NCBI GenBank assembly: GCA_038496445.1
Contig: JALMLS010000396.1
Coordinates: forward strand, 1-35,887
DNA from: Trichosphaerium sp. ATCC 40318
Lineage: Eukaryota > Discosea > Flabellinia > Trichosidae
Reading direction: 5' to 3'
Length of the DNA stretch: 35,887 nucleotides
The position numbers were made by a program, and so were the translations under genes. Shown here one piece after another: positions 1-13,493 of this stretch; position 1 is the first letter of the stretch; every line of letters starts with the position of its first letter. Below the pieces are notes generated by a model, which worked only from the letters and a program-made list of their open reading frames with translations, was not told the DNA's origin and did not search any database.

Positions 1-453
1 TTAACAATAATATTCTTTTAAAATAAATATAAAAATTAAAAACACTTTTAAATTAAGCAACATACTATAAACAAAGGTTTTTAATAATGCAGCAACACAC
101 ATTTATACATAAATTTAAACATTTATACGCAAAAAACTTAAAGTTTTTGGTATTTAAATAAGATTTGATATATATCATCAAAAAACTGTAATTTAATACA
201 CACAACATGGGTCTTCTCAAAGATTAGCCTGTTTAATTTGATATCTGTATCAAGATTCGACGCCATAAAGACTTTTTAACACAGTTAAAAATAGTATCCA
301 CACAATAAAAATGTACTATACGCAAACTCAAGTATATAATTCTTTTTTACTTTTTTTACGTTCTATGCTTGCTTTATTTCTTTTTTTTAAATTTAATATA
401 TATACATAACTATGTTTTTTTTCTTTTTTATTTTTTCTTTTATGAGTTTTTCC

Positions 454-553
454 TTTTTTTTAATAAGGTGTTTTATGTTTTCAGTGCTTTTATTCTTCTT
501 AAATTTAAGAAGAATAAAAGCACTGAAAACATAAAACACCTTATTAAAAAAAA
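454..553. repeat. 100-bp perfect palindrome (left arm)
   Basis: Mirror copy of 28505-28604. Confidence 0.95.
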
Positions 554-596
554 ACCTCATTTTTTTTTTCTTTTTCTAAAAAAAAGAAAAAAAAAA

Positions 597-694
597 AAAT
601 AAGGTTAAAAAAAAGAAAAATATTATACCCTTTGATCATTATTTTAAAATAATGATCAAAGGGTATAATATTTTTCTTTTTTTTAACCTTATTT
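597..694. repeat. 98-bp perfect palindrome (left arm)
   Basis: Mirror copy of 28365-28462. Confidence 0.95.
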
Positions 695-756
695 AATAAA
701 TTTAAGCTACTCATGATGCTTATATTTAATACATTTAAACTGTATTTTAATTTTTG

Positions 757-1015
757 CTCTTTTTTTTTCAGAAATAACGAAAGAAATAAATAAAAAAAAT
801 ATATTTTTTTTATTATACTCTTTTTTTTTCAAAAATAACGAAAGAAATAAATAAAAAAAATATATTTTTTTTTTAATATACTCTTTTTTTCTTTTATTAC
901 TCTCGTTATTTTTTTTATTTTTTGTTTTACTTCTTTTTTTATTTTTTTTATTTTTTGTTTTACTTCTTTTACTTTTTTAACTTTTTTTTTATTTATTTCT
1001 TTTATTTTTTTTTTT
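757..1015. repeat. AT-rich tandem repeats (left arm)
   Basis: Mirror copy of 28033-28300, with small run-length differences. Confidence 0.8.
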
Positions 1016-1021
1016 GATCTA

Positions 1022-3400
1022 ATTAAAAAATATATAATATAAGAAGGTATTAGTAATATAAAAAAAAATATCTTTATAATACCCTTTAATATTATAATAT
1101 GTCAATATAACTTTAAAAAAAAATAAAAGTAAAGAAATATATTTTTTATCAACAATATATACGATTCTTAAATCTTCTAATTTTACAAAATATATTCCAC
1201 CATACTTTTAAAAAAAAATCTCATAAATAAAAGTCTTATATCCTATAACTAAGTCAATATCTTATAGTATATATCTCATATTACGCATAAATCAACATGT
1301 TTTAATTATTTCTCACAAAAATATCTTTACATAATGCACTCAACTTAAAATATTTTCAAAAGACGAATAATAAAAAAAAAAACTTAAATAAATAAAAGCG
1401 TAATCTTCTTAATTTCACTTTCATATTACTCAAATTTTTGTATCATATTCAGCTAATTTTTTTTCTTCTGCAGATAGCTTTCCCAATCTTTCTTTCCCTT
1501 CCTATATTTTGTTTTTTTACATCTCTATACCATCAGGACCATACATAAAAATTAATTCCCAAGAATATACTTTCTATTTTTTATAAATCTTTCTCAACTA
1601 TTTTATTACTCTACTTTTTATACTCAAAAATATTTAAGTTTCATTTTTCGCTTCTTTTTCTAAATTCACCTAATAATCTATTAATATAGGAACACCATAC
1701 AAAACATAACATAAGTATATTCGAACTTAAAATATGAGGCTGTCTTTTCACTGCATTAATTTATTTACTCAATATTCATAATATACTATTTTCTTTTATC
1801 TCAACGTTGGTTCCCATACCTATTAACCAATATAATGCACAAAATTATTTCTACTTTACGATAATTATCATCCTTATTTTTGGCACCTAAATAACTTAGA
1901 GCGATCCAACAATTACTTTCCCACAAAAGTAACTAAATCCAAATAAAAAGACTCCTAAAATTTACATAACGACGCTTTACCAACCAAAATTAATTCTTCA
2001 ATAACCCTACCCTCTCTACGTCTACCTATAGGACTAAGCCTCGTCGTACTAATAACCATCTATATACCCACGTGGATATATATGTAATCAATCAGATAAA
2101 CTCTTATCAATGTCATTATCTTATTATAAAAGAATCAACGGCATAAAAACCAGCTCATTCAAGAGCTCACTCTCTTCAATATCTAATCAATCCAAACGTT
2201 TTTTGTATAATGTACAAATACATGCTTATAACACAAATCTTTTTATAAAGCCATAACGCAAAAATATATTTACAAATTATTATTTTGCAATTTATTAAAA
2301 AAAACTTAAATATACTATTTAAAATTTTTTTTAATAAAAACGTTACCTTGGTAGAAAAATTAAAATTAATTTTTCTTTTTCTAGTTCTTACCTTTTTCTA
2401 CACTATTAAGCAAAAAATTAAAAATCAATTTTTAATTTTTTTCATAAAGTTCTTTAAATACTTTAAAAATATACTCAACCAGAAGTTACACTTTCTAATA
2501 ATTAAGATATAGCCTAAACATTCCCTCAATTGTGTAGTTTCCTTCTTACCTTCTGCTTCTATGATGTAAACGACTCAATAACTGCAACATAGCTAAATCC
2601 CCTAAAATAAGTTTAATAAAACTAAAATTAATAAAATATCAAACATTTTTTTATTTATATTGTAAACTCTAAATATTCTTATATGAAAATCTTCCGCTCT
2701 GTTTTTTTACGGAACTATTATATGTTCTTCTATGTTAAAATCTAAACTACAAGTGGATACACGACACTTTCCGTTTAGGGTACTTATTAAATAAAAACAT
2801 CACATACTAAAATCAAAAAGATAAAAATTGGTACATTAAAGTAAATCAACAACCAAACAACGTAAACGCTGCAACTTAAAATTAATTTACATGTAAATAA
2901 TTTTTGTCCTCATAATTTAAACTTAACATTTATATAATCTTACTGTATAATTTGGATGCCTTATACTACACCATTTAATAATAAAAACCACAAGATAAAA
3001 ACTTCGTGAATCATACATAGTATCCACAATATTTAATCTAAATACACTACCCCCAATCGACATTCTAAAAATTTAGAATTTGACCAACTACACTTTCCGA
3101 TTTGGCCTTGCTTTCTTATCATATCGCTTATACGCCTATGCGTAAGAAATTATAAAATAATAATAAACGTTGTAAACGTACGAAATACTCCTACGTTTTT
3201 TTCTCTCTTTTCTTGGATAATAATATCTATTCTATATACGAACCTATATTAGCATTTTGATCCGATATTCTCTTCAAATATCTAATACTAGATCTAGCAC
3301 AAATTGCCTGATGGATTTAACCTCACATATGATGTATTTGTCCTGTTAATCTACTTCTAATTGCTAAACTTTTTAACAGTATATTTTAAACTGTTCTCAT
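1022..3400 (-). other. Unassigned 2.4-kb stretch (left arm)
   Basis: Mirror copy of 25657-28030, with a few one-base homopolymer differences. Confidence 0.35.
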
Positions 3401-3595
3401 TTATTTTTTTTTTTTTTTTTCAAGATAATCATTAAACATAGCAAAATCTAACTCTAATTGTTCTCTAAAATCTTCTAAAGTTCATTGAACAGATTCGCTA
3501 AATACATAAAAATTATTTAAAAGCACTATTTTAGTTTTTTTAAATAATTTTTCTAAAAAAAAAGGAATATTATTTATTATTTTACTTTTTAATAT
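3401..3595 (-). CDS. orf64, hypothetical (left arm)
   Basis: Mirror copy of 25462-25656. The 17-base homopolymer has equal length in both arms. Confidence 0.45.
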
Positions 3596-3606
3596 TTTAA
3601 TTATTA

Positions 3607-3626
3607 TAGTAGATCATGATCTACTA
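3607..3626. repeat. 20-bp perfect palindrome (left arm)
   Basis: Mirror copy of 25431-25450. Confidence 0.9.
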
Positions 3627-3665
3627 CATACTATATATAAAACTAAAAACCTAAATAATAAATAA

Positions 3666-4686
3666 TTAAGCTTTCATTAAATTACAAGATCAAGGATAAC
3701 GCATAGTTTCACCCGAACATACGCTAAATCAACTAAGTTACAAGCTAAAAACATACATATGTTTTTCCTATAATATCAAAATAAACCCTTTCAATTCACT
3801 ACGGCCCAAAAAACCAAGCCTAACAAACAACCTATGGCACAAGCTAAATGTAACAACCTAAATTTTTATTATAAACCAATTTTATCATACATAAAAAGGC
3901 AAAAAATACATTCTGGTTTTATTAATCTTGGCGTCACATAATGTTTGCCAAAATCATATTTTCATACATGTTGCATAAGATCATGAAAATACATATAACC
4001 ATAAACACCTATAACTAAAAAAACACATATAAATCTTTTATTAAAAAATATACACCAAAGCTACCGAATCTATAAATCCATCTCCTCTGTATTATTTGTC
4101 GACCAGTTTCATGTAATAAAATTAAATGCACAAAACTAAACCTAATAAAAAAAAGCTAAAAAAATAATGTAAACTAAAACATCTGTATAACATTTCATGA
4201 CTAAAAGAAAACCTCCCATAACAAAAGGAAAAATTTCTTCTTTCACCCTGGAAAACATCTATTAGATATAATATAATAATGGTAGCTCAATAGCTCATTT
4301 GACTCAAGGTAAAATATAACTAATAAAGCAGTAAATACATTACTAACAATACTAATACTCCTGACATTCATAAATGTGTCTAGGATATAAATAAGAACTA
4401 TAAACAATCCCCTTAGCATATGAATATAAACAACAAAAAAAAACATACAGCACCATGTACATGAGCTAATCTTAATCATCACCTTCGTAAACTTCACGCA
4501 TAATTACATTTAAAGACCTTCAAAATCACCTGCGTATATATTGCCGCTAATAATACACCCGTTAATATTGAATTAATAAAAAAATTAACGCTACCCACCA
4601 TAACTTCAATTATAACTTAAATTAGATGTGCTCTATAACCAATCCAAACTCATATGCTACTTTTGTAATTTATTACTTTTCCACAT
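3666..4686 (-). CDS. cob: Apocytochrome b, edited (left arm)
   Basis: Mirror copy of 24371-25391. Confidence 0.95.
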
Positions 4687-4694
4687 AACTGATT

Positions 4695-5870
4695 TTACTT
4701 AATTATTTCTATTATTTTTCCTTACCTACTGTATTTGTCCTTCTCTTATTGTAAATTGTAATTTTCATTTAACGCAACTTTAGACATCAACTTTACTCTA
4801 TTTTTTCATTTGCCCAGGTAAAATTACTTCATCCTCATTTAAAACCTTTATTGTCCCGTAACATTAGATGTTCTAAAAAAAAATTGAGGTTGAAAACAGA
4901 ACTAAATGGTTTTTTCTTCCTCCCTCTTTTCTTGTCAAAATATAGACTGCGCTCTAAATTCATTTTTAGGCACAACGCTTTTAAATCACATAAAACCATT
5001 CTCGTATAACTTGTTTTCTTTTTACACTTTTATTAAAACCCAACATTTTCACCCGCCATAGCATCGTTCATTATTTATGAAACATTTCTACACGTAACAT
5101 GTTGTTTTTATTACATCAGAACCTACCAATTCCAAATCTTGACACTTTTTACAATACCTTGTTCTATGCATCCGATACTACAGTACCTCGACCTGAATTG
5201 TATAAACATCTTCTATAGGCATTATAAACGATCATCTTTATTTCTAACTGTAAAGGTATTTTTTCATCTATTAGCGCATTAATTCTTTTACACTTTTATG
5301 CCATTTTCTGAAAAACCCTTTTCTTCCACTTCGTTCATAGCTCATGCGCCGATCCCACAGAGAAAGGTACATCTTCATAACATAAGTTTCTAAAAGCTCT
5401 AAGTTTCCAAAGATACTAAATCTTTTAAATTCGGGTCAATATAGCATCTAATTTATTAAAAAAAGCACCAAATTTTTAATACCTACTTGACTTATTAATA
5501 TTATATGTCCCTTGTTTGTTCTTGAGGACCATCTGTCAAGCTACTACTAAAATAACTCCGTCATCTGGATTGCTCCTATTATCATATTCTTCATAAAATC
5601 TGATGTCCTGGGCAATCAACATGTGTATAATGTCTGTTTCCGTTTCATATTCACATGTAATGCGTTTATAGTAATCCCACGCGCCTTTCTTCTGGAGTTT
5701 TATCAATTTCATCATAATTAAAATTTTAGTTCTGTATAAAACGATAATACCTGAGTTATTGCTGATGTTAACGTTGTTTACCATGATCTACGTGCCCTAT
5801 AGTTCTATTGTTACATGCGGCTTTACACGCTTAAAGACCTCTTTCCCCGTAGATTCTGCTTTAGCAACAT
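4695..5870 (-). CDS. tufA: Translation elongation factor Tu, edited (left arm)
   Basis: Mirror copy of 23187-24362. Confidence 0.95.
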
Positions 5871-5877
5871 ACTTTAA

Positions 5878-7800
5878 CTAATTTTTTAAATTAAAACAAA
5901 ACAATCTGCAAACTCTTCAAAAAAGCATTTAATTTTTTTACATTTAACTTTACTGACGTTTTCTTATATTATCTTAAACCAATTTCTACCAAATATACTG
6001 TTTCTATACTTACTTTATGCATAATATTTTCAAAAGTAGCTACTTATTTACAGCAATATTATCTAAAAAACTTCAGATGCTGCAAACAAAGATAACAACT
6101 GATGATCTGTTGCATCGGCATTTTATTTTTTTGAACATCATTTGTATTAATCTTTGACCTCTATTATTAAATTTAAGGTAGCCTCATCTAAAGACGATCA
6201 AATTTAGCAAAATCTTCAACTCACGAAATTGAGCCAATTCTAATTTTAAATCTTTTGCTAAATATTCATCATTTTACTTTGAGCCATTGACCTACCCTAC
6301 TTACAGATAACCTAAATTAACAGCAGGTCTTACCCTTTTTTAAACAAGTTTGTATCTAAAACAATTTGTCCATCGTAATAGAAATTAAGTTTGTTGGTAT
6401 ATAAGCTGATACATCTCTTCTATAGTTTCTGCTATAGGTAACGCTGTTAAAGTTCTCCTAATCTCTCTACACATGTTCTCATTTTCATAGCGCGTTAAAC
6501 CACAACGCCATACAGCCCAAGATTCACTAATTTTGCGGATCTTTCTAATAAACGAGAATGCAAATAAAAAACATCCCAGGATAAGCTTCTCGTCCTGGAG
6601 GACGACCCAATAAAAGAGATATTTGCTATAAATATTAGCATGCTTACTTAAATCATCATATATAATTAAAGCATCCATACCCAATTCTCTTCAATATTCT
6701 CCTATAGATGTACTACATAAGGAGCTAAATATTGATAACCATTGCTGAACTTGCAGTTGAACATATTAAAGTTACATTCTTCAACAATTTTTCATTTTTA
6801 ATAACATGCTATTCTTTTAACGTTGACATTTTTTGACCTATAGCTACATAAATAGCATTAAAAATACATTTACTGCACCAAATCTTGGCTTTTTCTTCTA
6901 AATTCTCTACTTTGATGTATTATGTATCTAAACAAATTGCTGTTTTTCTGTCTGTCTATCTCCCAAAACTAATTCCCTTTGACTTTTCCTATTGGTACAT
7001 AGAATCTATTGCTTTAACACAGTTTCCAAAGCTTGAGCTATTGATGTTCTTCTTATAATCCTGGAGCTTTTTTCTCAACATATTTAAATTAACTTGCTGA
7101 TAATAATAATTATGATGTTTCACATTGTTTGTAATCTGTAAAATTTTGGATCCTTATGTATTGTAAAAATCTATTTTTATTGATGTACAATTTCTTTACT
7201 ACCAAACTGACCTAATAGATTTCCAACAAACAAAATAAAGGCAAATTTCTTTTGTTTGTTGAGTTTGCATTATAAAGGTAAAACTAAATTACCAGCAATA
7301 AACCATTTGTACTTTGAATAATATTACAGTATTTACTATATGCTTATTCTTCTCCTATAAAGATAAGAATCCCATGTAATATATTCCCATTCCTTAAAAC
7401 TCTAAAAATTTTTCGCCAAATCATCAATTAGTCCATCATACTCAGAATAACTCTCTATAGAATCAAAAACTACAACCCACTACAATTTATATATTTTTTA
7501 ACAACTAAAGATTGACTAAACCATCACCTATAAAACCACTTTTATACGCGCAACGTTCACATTTAAAACTTTACCAGTTCAAAATAAAAAATCACCTATT
7601 TGAATACTATATCTCGTCCGAAAACTAAGATACTATTCTCTTAGCTTCTAAGTTCATAACTACTCCTAAAGTCCTCCATCTGCAAAAACTACTCGCTCAC
7701 CAGCACTCACTTTCATGATTCTATAGCATAAACTACTCATCTGCAACGTAGCTTACTTACCTAAACCATTAAAATGATAAGAAATTACATGATCGTCCAT
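5878..7800 (-). CDS. atpA: ATP synthase F1 subunit alpha, edited (left arm)
   Basis: Mirror copy of 21257-23179. Confidence 0.92.
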
Positions 7801-8319
7801 TTATTTTATATTTTTTTAATTTTTTTAACCGTAATAATATTAAGCCTTTCCATTTTATTAACGCTTTAAAACTATAAAGAACCAAACCCTCCAACAATAT
7901 TGCTCAGTTCAAATATAATAATAAAACAAAAAATAAAATAGTACGTCAGCTAAAATAACTTCTAAACTAAAAAATTCTAATAAGCATAAAATTAAATACA
8001 AAAAAGAGTTACAAAAAAACACATGATAAATTTAATATTCCTCTTCTAATAATAAAATTATACTAAATGACATTTTGTTTAACTAGACATACAATTTATT
8101 TACTTGTACATATTTAACATTAATTCATACCTCAATTTTGTTATTTCTGAGATACCTTTAATATAAAAAAAAACACAAAAAATATACTATAAATAAAGTA
8201 AAAAATAATAAAATAATTTCTGTTGAAAAAATAAAATATCTATTGAATCATTATATTTTTTCTTTTTTTTTTTATCACTGTAACTTAACACTATTGATAA
8301 ATATAAAGCATATTAAAAA

Positions 8320-9117
8320 CTAAATCACTTTTATTCCATTCAAAAAGTCTGTTCACATATAAACACCTATAAATAAAACTATCAAATAACATCTACAAAA
8401 TGTCAATACAATTAGCAAAAGCAAATCCCTGTAAATACGTGCACTATAACCATATGTAGATATCGACCAAACATACGCACAAAAAAATTCACCGGCTATT
8501 ACATGACAACCATGTAAACCTGTTAACATAAAGATGTACTTCCAAAAACCCGCTGGTTATACTAAAAGGTAATGTAAAATATTCTATCACTGATTAAATA
8601 AAAATAATAATCCAAAAACCAATGTTACCACATAACCCAAATAACATGATAATATTCACGGCGGCTACAGCCATAGTAGCTACCTGACAAATTAAACTGA
8701 ATATAATAATAATAAAGTATTTATCAAAGGTATACAAAAGGCGCTGGGCTACTTATACCACAACCTGGTCATTACCTCCTATTCTAGCTACATAACACAA
8801 ACATAATAAAAAAAAGCGCAAAAAAAGGTACAAAAAACATCATTCCGCAACTAAAAAAAAAATAAAACATATTGTAAGTTTCTTGCTATTACACTGTTCT
8901 ATGACCTAAAATCACTCTCTATCTAAATCACGCCACCAACCATAAACTGATAATAATGACACATTGTACCAAATAAAAATAAACCAGGGCACAATTTTGA
9001 CAATGCATCCACGTAATAGCCCTAAAAATAAAAGTAACGTCCATAACTTAAAAAAAAAGGCCATGGCTAGCATCTACATAATGCCAACGATGCTTTGACG
9101 ATTTTTTATTTTATCAC
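8320..9117 (-). CDS. cox3: Cytochrome c oxidase subunit III, edited (left arm)
   Basis: Mirror copy of 19940-20737. Confidence 0.95.
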
Positions 9118-9339
9118 TATATTGCAAATTATAATGTCGTAAACCCCTTTATAATAGTTATTAACAATATCTAGTTTTATTTCTAAATTTATATATCAAA
9201 TAAATAAATCATAAAAAAAATAAATAATATGTCGACATAAAAGCGATATTTCTATATATGCGTTAATATCAACACTTATTAATAATTTTAAATATAATGT
9301 AAATATTTTAAATTCTTCCGCAAATAACCTTTTATCCAT
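9106..9339 (-). CDS. orf77, hypothetical (left arm)
   Basis: Mirror copy of 19718-19951. Confidence 0.4.
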
Positions 9340-9375
9340 CAACTTTTTCACTTTTTTATTATAAATTTAAATAAT

Positions 9376-10074
9376 TTAATTAGATAAAAAATCGCTTAAA
9401 TAAAGCACATTAACATTAAGAAAATATAAGCTGTATTGCCGCAACTATAAATTCTAAAATCATAATTAAAACGTCACTACGATTAAAATTGTTTGTAAAT
9501 ATAAGCTATACTCGCATAAAACACTGCGCATAAACATTTAATAATGCGTGCCAGCTAATATATTAGCCATTAAACGCACATGTAGACTAACTACCTTAAA
9601 ATATAAGATACAAACTCTATATTATTAAAATAAAAAGAATTACGCTTTTATTTCCGGTACAAATAAAGTAATAAACCAGTTCGTTTAAAATAAACCTTAA
9701 TAAACCTGCATATATTCAAATTACGCTGCAAAAAAAAATGCAACTGCCCAAAAACTTGTAATTGATAATCTCCGGGTATCATTGCTATTATATTTAAAAA
9801 CAAAATCTCGCGAAAACAACAAAAATGAAAGGTTTAATATTCTTTTATTTTTATTATTTAAAAAACAACCGTTAATTTCCCAGTTACTCCCCAACAAAAT
9901 TAACTATAAATTCAAAAAAACTAAAAGAACCATCCCTAAAACACTTAATTTAAAAAAAATAAACCGTAAAAAAATCCATAAAAAAAAAAACAACTTACCA
10001 AAATAAAAACCAACTTGAAAACACAAACAACCTAAATTATTTACTACGGGATCAAAATGCTCCAAAACTGACAT
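9376..10074 (-). CDS. atp6: ATP synthase F0 subunit a, edited (left arm)
   Basis: Mirror copy of 18983-19681. Confidence 0.9.
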
Positions 10075-10150
10075 CTTTCTCTTTTCTTTACTTCTTTTAT
10101 TTTTTTATTAAAATAAAATTTAAAATAACCCTTTAAATTTTTTTAATTTT

Positions 10151-11867
10151 ATCAGTTACACCTTCCGATACACTACCCTGTTACGAGTTACAGCAATCGC
10201 TGACATAGGTTTTATAGTCCTTTTTTTTATCTTTTCTACTTTTTAATTATCTTTTAAAGCAGGAGATTTACTCAACCGCTTTTAGCTTACGTTAAAAAGA
10301 TAATTTAAATTTAAATTATCTTTTTATTTCTTGCCCTATTTAGTTTATTTTTCATAAAAAGTTGCTTTTCCTAAGAAAACTCTACTTTAAAATACAAACT
10401 TTTTTGATTTTTTTTTTGATTAATTTAAACTACGTCCAGCCACCCAGCTTTCGCTGGGCCACGGCGGTATGTACGAGCGCAGGCAAGTATTCACGCGGTG
10501 TGATGATCCGCGATTACTAGCAATTCATCTTCATATTCCTATTTCAGGGAATATCCGAACAAGAGATTGTTTTATCAGACTAGCGCTAATCACTTATGAA
10601 TAGCATCTTGTTGTACCAACGTTGTATCACATTTGAAGCCAAACCATTAAGGCCATGACGACCAGTCGTCATCACTACTAACTATCATATTGCATGATTT
10701 GCTAAATTGTATTATTATTTTCACTCAATTTCATGGGTACGCCCGTTTATCCAGTAAGGCGACATATCACTACACGAGCTGACGGCGCCATGCAACACCT
10801 GGACCTAAAGTATTCTCTCAATTTTTAATATAAATTTGAAAAAAACCTACTACTTATAAATATAACTTTATCTTGGGGCATATATCTAGGTTTGTAAGAT
10901 TAAACGCGGATCATCAGATAATCAACATGATCCACTGCTGGTAATACACTCCGCCAATTTCTTAGGTTTACATCTTGCGACATATTTCCCCAGGTGAGAT
11001 ATTTACGCGTAAGCTTCACCACCGGTACAAGTCACAAAGGATTTAAAACCTCCTAGATGTCCAGCGCCAAATATCCATCGGTCACAGCGTAGATTACAAG
11101 GGTATCTAATCTTTTCACTCCCTACGCTTTCGATTACTAACGTCTATTCTTTCACAGTACGCGATTGCTCCGCATGATGGTCTTATAAATCTTAGAATTC
11201 TACTCCTAATTTATAATACCACGTACTCAAAAAAATACAAAGACATAAGTTAAATGAGTTATCCTCAGATCAACCCGAGTTTTTTACTCAAAACTTTATG
11301 GACAGTTTACTTCCCTTTACACCAATCAAGATGAGTAGCACTTGGGCCCCCGTGTTACCGCGACTGCTGGCACGAAGTTAGACAGCCTTTCCAATAATTA
11401 CTATCACTATTATCATTATTTCACTGACTTTCGACTCTGCCTTCTTAAGCGAACAATCTTTCTACAACTGTGCTAAATTTAGCCACACGGCATAACTGGA
11501 TCGTGCATTAAACTTGTCCAAAATCCCTCACTGCTGCGCCTTAACGTTCGGGTCATCTCTCCCCGCTGTGCCAGTTTACCCTCTCAGTCCTGGTACGGTC
11601 TTCGGCTAGGTAAGCTTTACCTTAAACCTACTACTTATCATTTACGATACATTCCTATGTGTCAAAAACTCGTATCTCTTTATATAAAAATTATAAATCT
11701 ATTTACTTTATTAAGCTTATTTTGCTTAACATAGCTAGCTAATATCGATTAATACTCACCTTACGGGCATTCTAAATAATATAGAATATTACCTTGCATG
11801 TGTTAAGTCCACATTAGCACTCACTCAGCGCAAAATCATACGCTAACTTTTACTTGTTTTTACACCA
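10151..11867 (-). rRNA. rns: Mitochondrial small-subunit ribosomal RNA (left arm)
   Basis: Mirror copy of 17190-18906. Confidence 0.97.
10293..10326. repeat. 34-bp perfect palindrome in rns (left arm)
   Basis: Mirror copy of 18731-18764. Confidence 0.9.
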
Positions 11868-11881
11868 ACTACCTTTAATAA

Positions 11882-11952
11882 CGAGCAAATCGGACTTGAA
11901 CCGATATCTGAAAGGCCGACAACTTCTATTTTACCTTTTAAACTATTGGCCC
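11882..11952 (-). tRNA. tRNA-Asp(GUC), left arm
   Basis: Mirror copy of 17105-17175. Confidence 0.9.
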
Positions 11953-11955
11953 TTT

Positions 11956-12025
11956 TTTGGATAGCAGACTCGAACCTGCACTTTTGGCTCCAAAGCCAAC
12001 ACTCTACCTTTTAAGTTATACCCTG
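11956..12025 (-). tRNA. tRNA-Pro(UGG), left arm
   Basis: Mirror copy of 17032-17101. Confidence 0.88.
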
Positions 12026-12031
12026 TTTTTT

Positions 12032-12104
12032 TTTTGGAGGCCGGACTCGAACCGATCTCCTCAAGGGTCATGAGCCTGCGAGCTAACCTATACTCCACTC
12101 CCGA
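12032..12104 (-). tRNA. tRNA with CAU anticodon (initiator-like), left arm
   Basis: Mirror copy of 16953-17025. Confidence 0.88.
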
Positions 12105-12106
12105 TT

Positions 12107-12186
12107 TTTCAGTGACGGGACTTGAACCGCACGTTTTTTCAAACACAAATTTTGAATCTGACGTGTCTACATTCCACCACACTGAC
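12107..12186 (-). tRNA. tRNA-Leu(CAA), left arm
   Basis: Mirror copy of 16871-16950. Confidence 0.92.
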
Positions 12187-12258
12187 TTTTTCAGGCCGGA
12201 CTTGAACCGACATCAAAGATTTTGGAAACCTCTATTTTACCAATTAAACTACTGATAC
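12187..12258 (-). tRNA. tRNA-Trp(CCA), left arm
   Basis: Mirror copy of 16799-16870. Confidence 0.92.
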
Positions 12259-12267
12259 CTTTTTAAC

Positions 12268-12339
12268 TTCGGGCGACAGGCATCGAACTGCAACCTTTGG
12301 GTTAAAAACCCACTGCTCTACCTATTAAGCTACGCCCCC
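12268..12339 (-). tRNA. tRNA-Lys(UUU), left arm
   Basis: Mirror copy of 16718-16789. Confidence 0.92.
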
Positions 12340-12342
12340 TCC

Positions 12343-12424
12343 CTAACGCGGTGGGATTCGAACCACGAAGAGAAAAACTCAATAAATTTACAATCTACTC
12401 CTTTAACCACTTGGATACACGTAC
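12343..12424 (-). tRNA. tRNA-Tyr(GUA), left arm
   Basis: Mirror copy of 16633-16714. Confidence 0.9.
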
Positions 12425-12428
12425 TTTT

Positions 12429-12496
12429 GTTGGGTAGTTGATTCGAACCAACGTAACTTATTCAAAATCAAGCGCCTAACCTCTCGGCATACCCAT
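12429..12496 (-). tRNA. tRNA-Gln(UUG), left arm
   Basis: Mirror copy of 16561-16628. Confidence 0.88.
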
Positions 12497-12567
12497 TTAG
12501 CCCAGTGGACTCGAACCCACATCTTACAACTTATGAGTTGCTGTTTTTGCCTTTAAACTATAGTTCT
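12497..12567 (-). tRNA. tRNA with CAU anticodon (Met), left arm
   Basis: Mirror copy of 16490-16560. Confidence 0.8.
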
Positions 12568-12577
12568 TTAAAAAAAA

Positions 12578-12647
12578 TATCCACGTTGGACTTGAACCAA
12601 CATCGCCGAATTGAAAATACGTATCCTAACCTTTAGACGACGCAGAC
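12578..12647 (-). tRNA. tRNA-Glu(UUC), left arm
   Basis: Mirror copy of 16410-16479. Confidence 0.88.
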
Positions 12648-12649
12648 TT

Positions 12650-12721
12650 TGGCTCGTAACGGAATTGAACCGTTATTACACTATTTGCAATAGTATGGAT
12701 TAACCGTTATCCTAACGAGCC
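12650..12721 (-). tRNA. tRNA-Cys(GCA), left arm
   Basis: Mirror copy of 16336-16407. Confidence 0.95.
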
Positions 12722-12723
12722 TT

Positions 12724-12803
12724 TTTCAGTGACGGGACTTGAACCGCACGTTTTTTCAAACACGAGATCTAAATCCGACGTGTCTACATTCCACCACACT
12801 GAC
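12724..12803 (-). tRNA. tRNA-Leu(UAG), left arm
   Basis: Mirror copy of 16254-16333. Confidence 0.9.
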
Positions 12804-12842
12804 TTTTTTTTCTTTTTTCCTTCTAACAAGGATTTTTTATAG

Positions 12843-12983
12843 TTGAGATTGCTTTTTTTAAATATAGATGCAGATCGTAGTTTTGTGCATCTATGGAAAT
12901 ATAAACAATCTTTGAGATTGTTTATATTTCCATAGATGCACAAAACTACGATCTGCATCTATATTTAAAAAAAGCAATCTCAA
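12843..12983. repeat. 141-bp hairpin (left arm)
   Basis: Mirror copy of 16074-16214, with loop TTG in this orientation. Confidence 0.95.
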
Positions 12984-13493
12984 AAAGACTCTATTTCCGT
13001 TATATAAGTATAATCTCTCAATAAACTCCCACTTTCTTAGAGTTCTCTGAAAACTTAAATATGAATAAATCCTACCTTCATAAACTTAACAACCAATCAC
13101 TAAATATTTCATACGACACGCAAACCTACGACGTAAATTTCAAAAAATAAGTAACCTTTCATTAATTTATCTTACTTTTATAATCTATAAAATAATACTA
13201 TAATTATATAACCTTAAATTTAACAATACTTTACGCCCATTAAAGTTAATTTTTTTAAAAGACATGTGAGGCTTTAGTTTCTGTTACTAATTCTCTTCAT
13301 CAATTTTCAAATTTCATCAAATTTTATTCATCGATGAAATTCTAAATAAAAAAAGAAATAAAACCACATGCAAAGAAAATATTCAAGAAATACAAAATTA
13401 AATATACTTATTTTAAATAATTTAAAACATTATATAAAAATCTATTGCATTTTGTATAAATTTATTTATATTTTTTTCAAAACGTTTTGAAAA

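Noticed and set aside
369-602. Phe/Lys-rich frames across the ~100-bp palindromes (also 28345-28695 and 28613-28891)
   Set aside because: They consist of A and T runs and palindrome arms read as codons, and differ between arms because of run-length changes.
2285-2512. 75-codon Lys/Phe-rich + strand frame in the left arm
   Set aside because: Opposite to the direction of all other genes in this arm; composition typical of AT-rich antisense frames.
12034-12255. Frames of 73-83 codons over the tRNA cluster in both arms (also 11943-12182, 12707-12958 and mirrors)
   Set aside because: They translate tRNA genes and the adjacent hairpin; the tRNAs explain the sequence.
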